From positions 32,091 through 96,090 of the forward strand of contig JAXCGZ010011579.1 of the NCBI GenBank assembly GCA_037179515.1: a stretch of 64,000 nt of DNA. The letters are read 5' to 3'. Below are positions 14,356 to 28,300 of the stretch, piece after piece (the first letter of the stretch is position 1; each line of letters begins with the position of its first letter). A program made the position numbers and the translations under genes. The notes beneath the pieces are model-generated. The model did no database searches and was not told where the DNA came from. It saw nothing but the letters and a program-made list of their open reading frames with translations. This DNA is from Halocaridina rubra (lineage: Eukaryota > Arthropoda > Malacostraca > Decapoda > Atyidae).

Positions 14356-15409
14356 TGTGGAGGATTTCCTGTGTGTTATTTACCCTTCGATCTTATAACC
14401 CCCTAAATTCGGAAATCCTGACACGGCTTCAGTAGAGGCCTACCACGATCTCAAAATTAAATCCTCTACCAATAAATATAATTAATATTACATGCATAGA
14501 CATACATGCAAATATTTTATAAGGGGGTTTATGAACTGCTGATATGTGAATATTTAAATAAACTCTCCTCACCTTAAATTAAAACTTCCTCATCCAGAAT
14601 AATACACTTTCTAACATACATTCTACCTACGAGTGTCCAATTAAATGAGCTCATTCTGTCCCTCACACGTAGTTATAAATATTGTTAGAAATAAGGTAAA
14701 TCTGCATTGCATCTGTACTCACCTATCCGGATAACCCTGATGTCGTCAGCAATCACGGGATTCCCAATCAAACTTATTGAATATCTTCTGATCCACGTAT
14801 CTCTATCACGTTTTTTACTTGATTGTCTCGTATCATCTCACGAGTACAACTAATTACTCTTTAACAAACTTATAAGTACTGTCAATAAACACAGTAAAAA
14901 TGAGTGCCTCGTAGCATCTCACGACAGCAACTAACTACTCTTTAATAAACTTATAAGTACTGTCAACAAACACAGTAAAAATGAGTGCCTCGTAGCATCT
15001 CACGAGTACAACTAACTTTTTGTAAGCAAGTCCCACAAACTCCTCTCATTTGTTGGAGTCCTTGGTACTAGGACTAAGTTGAGTTATGACTTGCTTACAA
15101 CGGTTCTTTGTTCAACGAGGCAGGCGATGCAATAAGCGTTATCAAGGAGGTGTAGGGTTAATGGCTAAAATCCATTAGTGACGTACATTCCTTTCTCCAA
15201 GTCTTCTACAGCCAGCCTCCCTAATAAACTACACATTATACATACGAATATACGTGCATACATGATAAAAATTAATAGGTATACATACTAAGTGTAAAAT
15301 ATACATTCATGCACTTACGTTACAAACGTTACAATAAATGAAACCATATGCAAAATAACACTTACATAATGTACGTAGAAATAAACTGTCTTGAAATATA
15401 TTCAAGACA
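14356..15409 (-). repeat. 3' LTR of the BEL/Pao element
   Basis: Pairs with 19041-20093. It contains an imperfect tandem duplication of about 80 bp (about 14824-15010, GTGCCTCGTAGCATCTCACG twice) and an 11-bp inverted pair GTAAGCAAGTC (15022-15032) / GACTTGCTTAC (15088-15098). Confidence 0.95.
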
Positions 15410-15424
15410 TCCTGGGCCCCTCCA
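15410..15424 (-). other. Polypurine tract of the BEL/Pao element
   Basis: On the coding strand TGGAGGGGCCCAGGA lies directly before the 3' LTR. Confidence 0.5.
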
Positions 15425-15457
15425 AAAAGGAAAAAATGGGGGGTCTCCCTATCAGTA

Positions 15458-18322
15458 CTACAATTTATCATCAATGATTAAGCGTGCCCACAATTCTTTA
15501 CCCCTTTGGGCAGCTTGACGTTCAGATCTTTCATAATCTGATGATTCCTCTTCATATACTTCTGACAACAGATATTCCCATGAGAGCCTTTCAGACCAAG
15601 CTCTCTGAATAAGAATTTTTCCTCTTCTTAGTAAGGGTGATATTAGACCTAAGGGGTCCAAAATTATACCCACCAGTGATAGAAGTTTATGTTTGGTCAA
15701 CACATCTTCTCTAGCCTTCAGACCTTCCAAAGACAACTTGTCTGTATTAACATTCCAGATTAAACTAAAGATTGATACTTTAGGAGATCTAGAATTTTCA
15801 GAAAGGCGCTGATCCAGTACCCTTTGAAGTCTTGCATTGTTGGAATTCAATGCTTGCAGTGATATTTTGGCCTTTTCCCACTCTACATCTGCAGTATTGC
15901 ATATATCAAACTGTTTCTCTTTACTGGTACAAGCATCCAACAAATTACCCACATGAACATTCTCCAATATTTCCTCCAACTGTTCTATTAGAGACTCCAT
16001 TTGTCCAAAGGCACTCTGAAAATTGTGTAGGAGAGGAGTGTGGATAGGCTTCAAGGGAACAGAATCTCTAAAACTTTTAAGTGTAGTTTTATCTTCGTAA
16101 CGCACTTCTTGCTTTACTCCAATACTCTCTGGCTCCCACAGCTTATAAACAGGCTCTATGGCCTCTTCAATCAACAACTTATTAACAGGCTCTATGGCCT
16201 CTGCAATCAGCAACTTATTAACAGGCACTATGGCCTCTTCAATCAACAACTTATTAACAGGCTCTATGGCCTCTTTAATCAACAACTTATTAACTGGCTT
16301 TATGGCCTCATCAATCAACTCTTGTGTTGTAGTAGGCAATAACTGTGTTCCTACTCGCATAACAAGTTGGTTTTGTACACTACTGGACCCATGTTGAGTA
16401 TCACGAGGAATATGGCCATACAACATGACACCACCCGGTGTTTCCATCAAAGTATAGACATCCCACTTGTTAATACCACTAACAAACGGACTAAAATGTA
16501 AGGCACCAATAACAATGCCAATGTTCTCCAGTACATCACTATAAATATCTTCATCAGCCAACTTGTGACCATTAGTCTTTAACACATTTGCAGCCTTTGC
16601 TAGTCCTGGAGTGTGGATGCTAATTACCATGTCATCAACTACGAGTAATTTAACTCTGGCTCTTCTTTTCCCCAATTTGATAACTACATTTACGACAGGA
16701 AAACTTCCTTTCTTCGTCTCAGAACGAAATGCATCAATACCAAGAGACATTTCATCTACTGGGCTTAATTTAAGCCTTTCAGCTAATTCCCTAGTTATAA
16801 AGGAACACTGGGAACCTGTATCAAAGAATAACCTAGTATTTACCCAAAGATTTCCCTTTGAGCTGCTTATTTTTCCACTTGCAGTAGGCAGAGCACATGA
16901 AGGTAAATTCGGCTTCACCATTTGCCTTTGTACTGCCTTCATAGTCATCACACCAACATGTTTCTTGTCCTTTTCTGAGTCAGAATGTTCTTGCTTATTG
17001 CTTGACTCATCTATATTTGAACCATTTTCTGACTGTTCATTCAGAAATGAAGGTTCTTCAAACCTTCTACGAAAATATGACTCTTGTTCATAACACAAGG
17101 CTGCATGATGACCATTTTTCTTACACTTCTTACAGTTTAACTGAGTGTAACATTTATTTGCATAATGCCCTGACTGAGTACATCTCAGACATTTGTTATT
17201 GTCTCTCAATTTGTCTCTGCGTTCATTTATGCTTACTACTTTATTACACTGTTCAGACTTATGACCTTGCCAACCACAGAATACACATTCTGTTTTACTA
17301 TTTACTATATTTGCAGTAGCACCATAACTACCCACATTCTTTTTATAGAACTGTATCTCATCTCTCTGGGAGGTTTGGGTCTCTCCCTTTGTGTTACCTT
17401 TTGTATTGTTGCCCTCTATATGATATACATATTTTCCCAGTTCCTTCAAGAGGGTTTCATATGTAGGATATTTTGTGTCTATTTTCATGCTAATCCAGTT
17501 CTCAACATCTTCTGGCAATTTCATCATCACGAGTTCTGAAAACACCCAATCAGTATTCTTCATGTCTCTATAATTTTTCAGACTTCGAGTAATGGCTTCT
17601 ACTTCCTGCTTGAACTTAAAAAGTGATGAATAATGAGAAGAAGGAGTTGGTAACTTTACCAATTTCCTCATTAAATTTCGTACAATCCTGTCCTTGCTGG
17701 CATAAACAGCTTGTAGCTGTTGAATGCATTCATCATAACTCTCACTAGCAACAGGATATCCCTTTATGGTGTCTTTTGCATCTCCTTTAAGGGCATTTCT
17801 TAAGATGGTAAACTTTGTCATAGTTGCCATAGAAGTACTATGTACTAAACTATCGAACGTATCCCAAAACTCGTGCCATTCATCATAGTTTCCTGAGAAC
17901 TGTGGTATTTTTACTTCAGGAAATTTCGGTGTGGGTTGCCCACTGGGGAGGCTTGAACTCTCGGAACTAGGAGCTCTAGTACTCTTCATAGTTCCTAACT
18001 TACGAATCCGTTCTAGGGCAGCTAAGCTAATATTATTTACTGTTTCAGCTAGATTGTCATGTTCTGTATCCTCCTCTTCAGAATCCCTTTTAAGGGGCTT
18101 ATACTCGATATATTCTTCATATTTCCTATCATATCTTCCAAATCTTTCTGTTAGCGTATGATGACATCTTTCTAAATAATTAACAACAAGTGTCTCATCA
18201 TCTTTGGCAAGTTCTGTTTGACACTGAACACAATCACGTTGAACCAATTCCCGAAGGCGTTTTAATGCCTCAGGTTTAACCGACATATTGAGAAAGTAAA
18301 TAGAACATAAAACAACAAACAA
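15458..18322 (-). CDS. BEL/Pao Gag-protease polyprotein with truncated pol (954 aa)
   Basis: Structural and protease polyprotein of the BEL/Pao element. Residues about 135-290 hold the DUF1759-type Gag region (KIPQFSGNYDEWHEFWDTF, then FTILRNALKGDAK). Three CCHC zinc knuckles follow at about 344-357 (CVFCGWQGHKSEQC), 377-390 and 398-411. A retroviral-type aspartic protease (DUF1758) has its FDTGSQCSF active-site motif at about residue 500. After the protease come five in-frame 12-residue repeats (EAIEPVNKLLIE type), then a jump to the region normally after the RT core (HKLLSLVGIILDPLGLISP ... ILIQRAW). The RT catalytic YVDD region, RNase H and integrase are absent, an internal deletion. The frame has no internal stop. 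The start at 18322 could also be the ATG 11 codons further in (MSVKPEALKRL). Confidence 0.9.
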   Translation of the reverse strand: MFVVLCSIYFLNMSVKPEALKRLRELVQRDCVQCQTELAKDDETLVVNYLERCHHTLTERFGRYDRKYEEYIEYKPLKRDSEEEDTEHDNLAETVNNISLAALERIRKLGTMKSTRAPSSESSSLPSGQPTPKFPEVKIPQFSGNYDEWHEFWDTFDSLVHSTSMATMTKFTILRNALKGDAKDTIKGYPVASESYDECIQQLQAVYASKDRIVRNLMRKLVKLPTPSSHYSSLFKFKQEVEAITRSLKNYRDMKNTDWVFSELVMMKLPEDVENWISMKIDTKYPTYETLLKELGKYVYHIEGNNTKGNTKGETQTSQRDEIQFYKKNVGSYGATANIVNSKTECVFCGWQGHKSEQCNKVVSINERRDKLRDNNKCLRCTQSGHYANKCYTQLNCKKCKKNGHHAALCYEQESYFRRRFEEPSFLNEQSENGSNIDESSNKQEHSDSEKDKKHVGVMTMKAVQRQMVKPNLPSCALPTASGKISSSKGNLWVNTRLFFDTGSQCSFITRELAERLKLSPVDEMSLGIDAFRSETKKGSFPVVNVVIKLGKRRARVKLLVVDDMVISIHTPGLAKAANVLKTNGHKLADEDIYSDVLENIGIVIGALHFSPFVSGINKWDVYTLMETPGGVMLYGHIPRDTQHGSSSVQNQLVMRVGTQLLPTTTQELIDEAIKPVNKLLIKEAIEPVNKLLIEEAIVPVNKLLIAEAIEPVNKLLIEEAIEPVYKLWEPESIGVKQEVRYEDKTTLKSFRDSVPLKPIHTPLLHNFQSAFGQMESLIEQLEEILENVHVGNLLDACTSKEKQFDICNTADVEWEKAKISLQALNSNNARLQRVLDQRLSENSRSPKVSIFSLIWNVNTDKLSLEGLKAREDVLTKHKLLSLVGIILDPLGLISPLLRRGKILIQRAWSERLSWEYLLSEVYEEESSDYERSERQAAQRGKELWARLIIDDKL
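16148..16325 (-). repeat. 36-bp minisatellite in the BEL polyprotein
   Basis: Five tandem units of 36 bp encode 12-residue EAIxPVNKLLIx repeats, kept in frame. They lie at the junction where the RT core is missing. Confidence 0.9.
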
Positions 18323-19017
18323 ATAATTGATGCAATTTTATCATCAAAGAATCCACGATCTTCTTTGTACATCCACAATGCAACAAACATTCACTCTGTA
18401 AAGAGTATCAAAGCACAATCTTCCAAATCTCAAGATAATAACATACAGTTATTTAATTCCGTCAATTATGACGCCAATCCTCAAAGTGTAAAACACACTT
18501 TTCATCAGATTAGAACGACACTGTTAAGTCAGCAACAGTAAATGGAAAGTGTAATGCAAACCACACTGTTCCTCAAATAAACGACACTGTGCACCTAGCA
18601 GTAGGTGGGTCACTACCATCTGTTTATTTACATAAACAAAGGAATCAATACGACATTCTAGACATCGTTAAATGGGAAATATGTAAACACACAAATCCCT
18701 AAAAACCACTGTTCACCCAGCCGAAATTGGGTACTAATATCCAAATTACTTAAAGGACGCTCAACTACAAAAGTATATTTCGTTTCCACAGATAGAGAAA
18801 CGCTTTATCCACGTGGGAAATGGCTTCTCTTATTTATTTCAACAACCACTTAAATTTCAAAGTTATATTTGCAATATTCATGCAAATACATGCAATGCTC
18901 CTCCCTGTTTTCGCTGAAATATGGGCGATTTTAACCGTAGAGTTTTACACTAACTTCCTACAAGGTGGGAGCTTATCTAAAATGTACACTATTTTCACCA
19001 TTACCACACCAATTCTC
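18323..19017 (-). other. 5' leader of the BEL/Pao element
   Basis: About 700 bp between the primer site and the Gag start. I see no gene in it. Confidence 0.7.
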
Positions 19018-19035
19018 ATCCGGTTCGAAGGACCA
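19018..19035 (-). other. Primer-binding site, tRNA-Tyr type
   Basis: The + strand here reads ATCCGGTTCGAAGGACCA, which matches the 3' end of animal tRNA-Tyr plus CCA (about 17 of 18, from memory of the tRNA). The - strand is therefore complementary to the tRNA. Five bases separate it from the 5' LTR at 19041. Confidence 0.75.
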
Positions 19036-19040
19036 AAAGC

Positions 19041-20093
19041 TGTGGAGGATTTCCTGTGTGTTATTTACCCTTCGATCTTATAACCCCCTAAATTCGGAAA
19101 TCCTGACACGGCTTCAGTAGAGGCCTACCACGATCTCAAAATTAAATCCTCTACCATAAATATAATTAATATTATATGCATAGACATACATGCAAATATT
19201 TTATAAGGGGGTTTATGAACTGCTGATATGTGAATATTTAAATAAACTCTCCTCACCTTAAATTAAAACTTTCTCATGCAGAATAATACATTTTCTAACA
19301 TACATTCTACCTACGAGTGTCCAATTAAATGAGCTCATTCTGTCCCTCACACGTAGTTATAAATATTGTTAGAAATAAGGTAAATCTGCATTGCATCTGT
19401 ACTCATCTATCCGGATAACCCTGATGTCGTCAGCAATCACGGGATTCCCAATCAAACTTATTGAATATCTTCTGATCCACGTATCTCTATCACGTTTTTT
19501 ACTTGAGTGTCTCGTATCATCTCACGAGTACAACTAATTACTCTTTAACAAACTTATAAGTACTGTCAATAAACACAGTAAAAATGAGTGCCTCGTAGCA
19601 TCTCACGACAGCAACTAACTACTCTTTAATAAACTTATAAGTACTGTCAACAAACACAGTAAAAATGAGTGCCTCGTAGCATCTCACGAGTACAACTAAC
19701 TTTTTGTAAGCAAGTCCCACAAACTCCTCTCATTTGTTGGAGTCCTTGGTACTAGGACTAAGTTGAGTTATGACTTGCTTACAACGGTTCTTTGTTCAAC
19801 GAGGCAGGCGATGCAATAAGCGTTATCAAGGAGGTGTAGGGTTAATGGCTAAAATCCATTAGTGACGTACATTCCTTTCTCCAAGTCTTCTACAGCCAGC
19901 CTCCCTAATGAACTACACATTATACATACGAATATACGTGTATACATGATAGAAATTAATAGGTATACATACTAAGTGTAAAATATACATTCATGCACTT
20001 ACGTTACAAACGTTACAATAAATGAAACCAAATGCAAAATAACACTTACATAATGTACGTAGAAATAAACTGTCTTGAAATATATTCAAGACA
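19041..20093 (-). repeat. 5' LTR of the BEL/Pao element
   Basis: 1053 bp, about 99% identical to 14356-15409, including the internal tandem duplication and the 11-bp inverted pair. Confidence 0.95.
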
Positions 20094-20243
20094 TTACGAC
20101 TGGACTCCAGTCCTCTTCAGGTACAAATGAATCGACATATACAAAGCTCTGGATAATCCCCGATAGGATTATCTTCAAAGCTCAGGTCAGGTGGACGGTC
20201 ATTTGGCATAATCTTCCTAATATATATTATTGGCATAATCTTC

Positions 20244-21254
<1,011 letters not shown>

Positions 21255-22310
21255 ATGTGGCCGAGAGAAGTTCTGCCTTCGAGTTTTTATCTGGTCCTCG
21301 GTTTTACTGTATGTGTATTGGCAGTGCCATTTGACACGCCATGCAAAATAGTGCGGGGTGATGTGGAGTACGACCTCGGCGAACTAGCGGCAAGAGATTA
21401 CTGGTACATGAAATTGACTTCACACACGGAGCTGACAAGGGAAATTTACCTAAGTATTTGTCATCCCCTTAGAAATGCTCCTAGTTCGTGTGCTGGTGGC
21501 AATTCTGGAGTGTGTGAAGTGACGATTTCAGACAATGCTGAGAATGGCACTAGGGTATTCAGGAATGCAGGAAATGTCCCTTCAGAGTTTAGTGTCTCGC
21601 GTTACGATTCGATAGAATATGTCTTTAAGAATGGCGAAAAGTGCACAAAAACGGGACGGGATATGAATTATGTAACAGAAGTTCATTTGATGTGCCCTCC
21701 TGGGAAAAAGCAAGGTATGGACCCTTTTATGATGAGCGCTAGTGGATGTTCCTATTTTATTGTTTGGATGACCAGAGCAGCCTGTCCAAAGAAAGTGACC
21801 TTTTTTAATGTGACGTCATGTACAGTGAAGTTTTTAAACTCTGACCAAATCCTAAACCTACACGCACTCCATTCTTTGTCGTATTACAATGTATCTAGTG
21901 CTGATGCTAAGTACGAAATGAATATATGTGGTCCGGTAATCAACGGCAGTTGTGGGAAGGAGAATGCCACTGTTTGTGAAGTGGTCCAAGGTTCTGATCC
22001 GGTCATACTAGGCACAACTCAAAATATGGAACTCACCTGGAAAAATGATATTCTTAATCTTGAGTATACACTCGGTAACAAAGTTGTGGAAGTACAGCTG
22101 TTTTGTGAGAGGTCTGCAATAACACCACAAATATATTTTGTTTCCAAAAATGGTACAAAAATAATTTTTAGTGTAAAATCATCAGCTGTATGCACACCTG
22201 AAAAGCCACAGTGCGTCATTAGCGACATGAAAGGAAATACTTTTGATTTACGGCCATTACACAAAGAGATAGGCAACTGGCGAATTATACCCACTAGAGA
22301 TGAGTTTAGG
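21255..22310 (+). CDS. IGF2R: Receptor exon 1 (signal peptide, repeats 1-2, start of 3)
   Basis: 352 codons, phase 0 end. The donor is TTTAGG|GTAAGT at 22311. Reading on past it gives only ten more codons before TAA. Repeats 1 and 2 have Glu where binding repeats have Gln and lack the Arg, so they should not bind mannose-6-phosphate. Confidence 0.92.
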
Positions 22311-25300
22311 GTAAGTCCAGAAAATACTCACCCAGCCTTCTTGCTGTAATGTTTTTATATTAGTGTATTTATTATATACAGTATTTAGAAACCTGATCAA
22401 TTTGAGCAGCAGTAGTACAGTAGTTAGAGCACTCAATTCGGTAAGTGTCAAGCTGTTCCTTAAATACACTGTGGAACGTTAGGAAGGGCATCCATCCTTA
22501 ATTTCCCAGCTCTGACCAGTCTGTCTGCCTATAGTCGAGTGGGGTTTATTTAGTGACAAATAGAACATTTCCAGTTACACAGTAGACTTTTGTAAAAAAA
22601 AAAAAATGGCAAAGCAGTTTTAAAATACTGTACTTGATTTGATAATTTTTGCTTCCCTCAAAGAACGTATGTTTGATTTGTACGAAACCTGCAGAGAAGC
22701 AGTGCTTAAATAATTTTTATATGTGAAAGCCAAAGCTATTTCCCCATCTTAAACATGTCTGTGCTCACCTCTTTCAAATGGGAACTAATTGTGATGCATA
22801 AAGGATATTTTGGAAAGTGTTTTAAAGAAAAAACAATATCCAATGTCAATTCTTATTCAAGAGTTGAATGTATATGCTGTTAAGCCATCCTCTTTTTCGT
22901 ATTATTGGATATTCAGTTCTGTGAATGTTGTTTTTTGCTGTTTTATATTTCAGTAGTATTCCCCAGTACGATGTTGTGGACACAGACTAGTTGGAGCTTG
23001 GGAATTATAGCGCGATGCCCTTCCTAATAGCCAACGTTTGTCTTGATCACGGGTTTGTCTCTTTCCAAGTTTAGGGCTTTGACTACTGCGCTACCTCGCT
23101 ATCTATCCAGTTCAGCCAATGATGAAATAAGTAATGAATCACAGAGAAGTTTTGCTGTTTCCAAAGATTTTTTTGAAAGACAAACTGGAAATCTTTACCT
23201 ACTTTTTTTATTAAACTTAAATGTCTTCCAATGTTAGCCTTTTCAAGCAGGTGGAATAATAATATTGTACTTATGATGTTTGAAATGGGCCAGGTTCAAG
23301 AAAAATTCTTAGGTACACAAACGCAACTAGGCTGCAATCTATAAGTAACTAGAGTGGTCACCAAAGTTCAGGCATGACCTCATTGTCTGTTAGTCAAAAA
23401 TGTTGTGGGATAGCAAATTTGATAATAACTGAAAATATCTGTTAGGCTTTCTACTCTTGTTAATCCATTTTTATTACTGGCCTTTGCAGAAATGATTATA
23501 TCTGTTTGCTAGTTTAACTAAAAAGACTAACTTTTTAAATAGCTTATAGCTTTTCATACAGCTTAAGCAGGCATGTGTCCTTCAAAGGTGTGTTATCCAT
23601 CATTGATATGGCTTACTCACTGGTTTATTTAGTTTCTTAACACATTTTTTAAAAGATGCTCTGGTCAGTGATTGAAGTTTCTTTTGCCTTTTCTCTCCTC
23701 AAAAATAAACTATATATTAAAGGGTGACACATGCGCAGTAACATTGTCTTTTTGTAGCATCCTGGTCTTGTTTCTCACTCATTGTCCCCATCAAGTGCAA
23801 AATATTCATGCAAAATGCATTGCTGACTGTCTAACATCATGAAAAAGATCATAATGAATGAAAAGATGATCAACATTCTTATAAAAATTCATTGACTCTT
23901 GAAGTGCTTATTTTACTTGCATTGATGTTTTTTGTTTCATCATCGTAGCTACACTCAGAGAGTTTATTTTGACGTTTAAATAATCACACAGATGTTGACT
24001 GCCTGGTACATAGTTCTATCTTTCCTTTTCTGTAATTACTCTAGTATTGTTACAGTGTAAATTATCCTCTTTTTCATGGTTAAAATTATTTGGAACATAC
24101 TCTTGCATTTGTCTAATCCTTCATAAACTGTATGAACTCTTGAGCGATTGTATGTTATGGATCACATTGAGCCTTACAAAAAGATCAGCGTTCAGAGATG
24201 TAGACTGCCATCGAGATTTGAGATTCTCTGGTAGATATTTTATCCAGTTTGAAATGCTGGTACCACTCATGGCATTGCATACAGCTCAAGGGATGCCTCG
24301 CAAAGCCAGCTGCGGTGTTTATGTTTACATTATCTGTATCTTTATTAATCTTTATAATGGAGTTGGACACAGACGGATTATGTCTGGGGAATTAAAACTG
24401 GATACCCTTCCTGTGCCCCATGGTAGACTCGATCGAGAGTCTGTTCACTCCTCAGTCGAGTATTCTGGCCAATACACCACTGTGGTTCCCAGCCCATAAA
24501 TGTTTTCCTCAGTTTAAGCAGAATTTTACCAAAAGACATTGCTTTTCATTATTCAGATCCCAACAAATTCCCAGTCGCACTGCGTACATGTCACTCTGCT
24601 TTGTGTAGTTTGATGACTGATTGACTTTAACATATGTTGCTAATGTCAGCTTTAAGCTGACCTAGGTCATTGTTACATGAGATGTTATATCAGTAATAGA
24701 ATATGCCATGATTGTTTATTTGCTGCTGTTTTCATATTTTGAAGCTCTGTAAAAATTATATTCCTCTTATGTGTCACTATTAGTCTCCTATATATAGGGT
24801 GGATGCAGACTGTGTCTGAAGAATTCAGACTGTCGACTCCTGAGTCGAGCATTCTAACAATTCGGTTACCTTGGCCCCCAATTCTGAAGTGCTCTATATT
24901 TAAACTAATATGAGCTTGTGAATAAAACAATATTTTATGTTCTTGAAAGCTTCTACTTCTCATAATTTGATCTCTATTGTGCCATGTGTTAAGGCTACAT
25001 GTGTCAGTTAATAAGAGCGCTAGCACACGTGCTCTCATCCCCCTTACAAAGGAGGATGGCCAGGTCTAAGCAAAAGCCTTTGTCACTCTGAAAGTGACAA
25101 ACCCTTATTAGAGCCTACTGCAGGGTGGTAGAAAGGGTATCCAGCCTTATTTCCCTAGCTTTAACCTGCCTGTGTTCACCCCTTTTCACAGCAAACAAAC
25201 CACAAACAATTGTAAAATTATATTTAACCTTTATGTTGCTACATAATTTTCTCTACTAAGAGTCATTATTTGCTAGATTTTAAATCGTAGAATAGTATAT

Positions 25301-28300
25301 AATAACTACTACAAATACTCTCCTTTTTTAATAATTTAGGCTATGCTAATACCTGATAGAAAAATACTGAATGACAGGTCAAACTTAAATTTGTATTTTT
25401 AATGAGATCAGTGGAGGAAAACTCATTAGATACTCCCTCTTGTAACACATATTTTCCTGTAAATATGTGTGGGCAGATAAATAAATTTTGAATTTATACT
25501 TTTAATTAGATGAAAGAAATCAGTATTTTCTCTATTAACAGGCTATTTATTACATAGATTGTGTGGAGCAATCAGTGATGAGTGGTGCCATATGTTTGTA
25601 TTTTTAATTAGAGAAAAAGAAGGAAAACTTTCAATAAATATTTTCCCCTTCAACAGTTTGAGTATTACGTAAATATTTGTGGGGAGGTTAATGATGACTT
25701 GTCCTACCACTGCCCCCCTGGACCCATTGGAGCCTGCCAAACAAGTATTGGTGCAAAAACTTCGTACAACATGGGTTTTCTGACTTCGCATCCTACAGTT
25801 AATCGCGATGGCTCAATCACTGTTTTATATACAGGTAAGAACATGCCTGCAATACTGTACCATTTTATATACAGTATTTTTATTTATTTCTATCTTCTCT
25901 TTATCCTTTTCCTCACCAAACTGTATCCCCTATTGAAGCCATCTGGATTACCTATTGTCTTTGGATTTTCCTGCTGGGCTTGTTACTTGATGCATAATAA
26001 TGTGATAATATTATATAATTTTTTTAATCTATTTTTATATAAATGAGTTCTTACATGGATATTAAGAGACTGTGAACTTTGAATTTAAATTGATTCTTAG
26101 CTCTTGTCTAGACAGGTAAATATCCTTCGCTCTTTCCCTTTTCTTTCTCCTTTCTTCCTTTGATCACCAGAAGGTAATATTACAGATCCTGAGCTGTGTG
26201 AAGACCTACCATGTTCCATATAACAGACTGGTTGAGCTCTTGCATCCTTCAAGATGGGTTATCCATCTTGTAAAGATGGATAACCCCCAGAACCCTATGT
26301 ATAGTTAAATAAACCCATAAATTGTTGGGATAGGTTAAGTTTAGTTAGGTGACTTGCCTTGGAAATGTGCATAGCCCTGTAACGTCCTGGGATGACTCTT
26401 CTTTACAAGATCCAAAAAACTTCCCAGTGCAAATGGAGAGATCCCCAACTTAAAATATTCCACTGTTATGACAGAGACCCATAAATTATTAAATTATTGA
26501 TAAATCTATTTTTCAACCTACCTGGCTTGTGTGGTAAATTTAAACTTCGCTCGCTGACCAGCTTGTGAGCGTGACGTACGAATACACAGCCAGCAGCACT
26601 GCTATATTTGTATATATAAAGTCAGTGGCTTTGTTTGTTTTTTTATGTATTCAATTTTTGAAGGATTCTATTGAATTTATTTACAAAATTACCAAGTGCA
26701 TAGCCATAAATATGATTTTATGTGGAACAGTTTGTTGAGCGTGGCGGACGAATACATTGTCATGTATATATCACGTTAATGGTCTAATATATGTATTTGG
26801 TTATTTGAAGGAATTAGATTTAATTCATTTACAAAATTACCAAATACATAGCCGTAAATATAATCTTCATATGAAATAGTTTCTTGAGCATTGCGAAAGA
26901 ATACGTTGTTATGCGGCATTAGACAGAGAAGAAGAACCATTGCTCAGCTTACTTTTGCATGCCATATTGTTATTTTCCTTATCTACTCTCTCATTGCTTT
27001 CGCCTGTGTTTGCTCGTTATTGACCCTACTATGTCTCCCAAGTGTAGAAGTGATATTTCCGATGGCAGTGTTGCAAAGAAAAGGAAACCCATCACCATGG
27101 AAATTAAAATTGAAATAGTGTATCACTCGGAAAAGGAAGAAAATGCTACAAAAATGGCCGCTTACTGAGATTAGCCCGTTTGATCGTGGCAAAGATCATT
27201 AAGGATAAAGATTGCATCTATATGCATGTGAAACGTTCTGCTCCTATGATGTCCACTGTAATTACTAAGCAGTGTAATAACCTTATGATTGAGATGTATA
27301 GATTGCTAGTGCTTTGGCTTTATGACCAGCATGGACGGCGTATCCCTGTGAACTTCAAGTTTATACAGGAAAAGCTGAAAGATTGTTCGATTCTATGAAA
27401 AGTGTCAAGGGAATGAAAGTTATGAGTTTGTGGTCAGTAGGGGTTGGTTTAATTATTTTAAGAGTCTTGCTAATTTGCATAACCTTAGGGTGCAAGGTGA
27501 AGCTGCTAGATTTGTTGAGCAAGCAGCAAAAGAGTTTCCCAGTGCGTTAATGTGCAGAACAAGTATTTAACTTGGATGAGTCTGGCTTGTTTTGAAAGCA
27601 TATACCTAGTCATACCTACATTGACAAGGAGAAGAAGACAGCACCAGTCCTTAAAGTCAGCAAGGAGAGACTGAATTTGCTTTTGGGGGCTAATGCTGCT
27701 GGAGACTGCAAGCTGAAGCCCTTGTTGGTTTACATTGCAGAAAATCCAAGGGCATGTGGAAGGGTCAACTGCCAGTCATCTGGAAGTCGAAGAAGAAGAT
27801 TTATATAACTTTTCAGATATTTAAGAACTGGTTCAGCAACCAATTTTTGCCAGAAGTGGAGAGGTACTGTGCTTTCAAGGATCTACCCTTTAGGGTGTTG
27901 CTAGTGCTGGACAATGCCCCTGGTCACCCTTTCACATTTGGATGACTTTCATCCTAATGTAAAGGAGTTTTACCTTCCACCTAATACCACTTCCCTGTTA
28001 CAGCCAATGGATCAGTGGGTCCTTGCCTCTTTCAAGGCCTACTACCTCCAAAGAACAATCACTATGGCTCTCAGGGCAACTGAGAAGGACTCGAACTTGA
28101 CTCTCAAGGAGTTTTGGAAGTAGTACAGTATTATTCAGACTGTGAAGAATACTGTTGATTTTTGGGATGAAGTTAAGCAGACGACTTGAATGGTGTATGG
28201 AAGAAACTGTGCCCCCAGTTTGTGAATGACTTCCGTGGCTTTGAGGAGACAATTGAGGCTATCACCAAGAATGTAGTTGTCCTGAGTAAGGAGCTCAAGT

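Larger units (their letters stand above)
14356..20093 (-). mobile_element. BEL/Pao LTR retrotransposon, internally deleted
   Basis: Two direct repeats of 1054 bp (14356-15409) and 1053 bp (19041-20093) start TGTGGAGG and end CAAGACA. They are flanked by a 5-bp target duplication TTACG (14351-14355 and 20094-20098). They differ at about ten sites (about 1%), so the insertion is fairly recent. The coding strand is minus: 5' LTR at the right, then PBS, a leader, a gag-protease ORF and a stub of pol, purine tract, 3' LTR. Total 5.74 kb, shorter than typical autonomous BEL/Pao elements. Reverse transcriptase palm, RNase H and integrase are missing, so it needs proteins from a related element to move. 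Confidence 0.95.

Noticed and set aside
16040..16397. Open frames with regular NNLLTGSMASS-like repeats on the + strand
   Set aside because: Antisense of the 36-bp minisatellite in the BEL polyprotein.
19018..19035. A tRNA gene fragment (tRNA-Tyr 3' end)
   Set aside because: Only the 18-base 3' end is present, at the exact primer-site position beside the LTR; no clover-leaf upstream.
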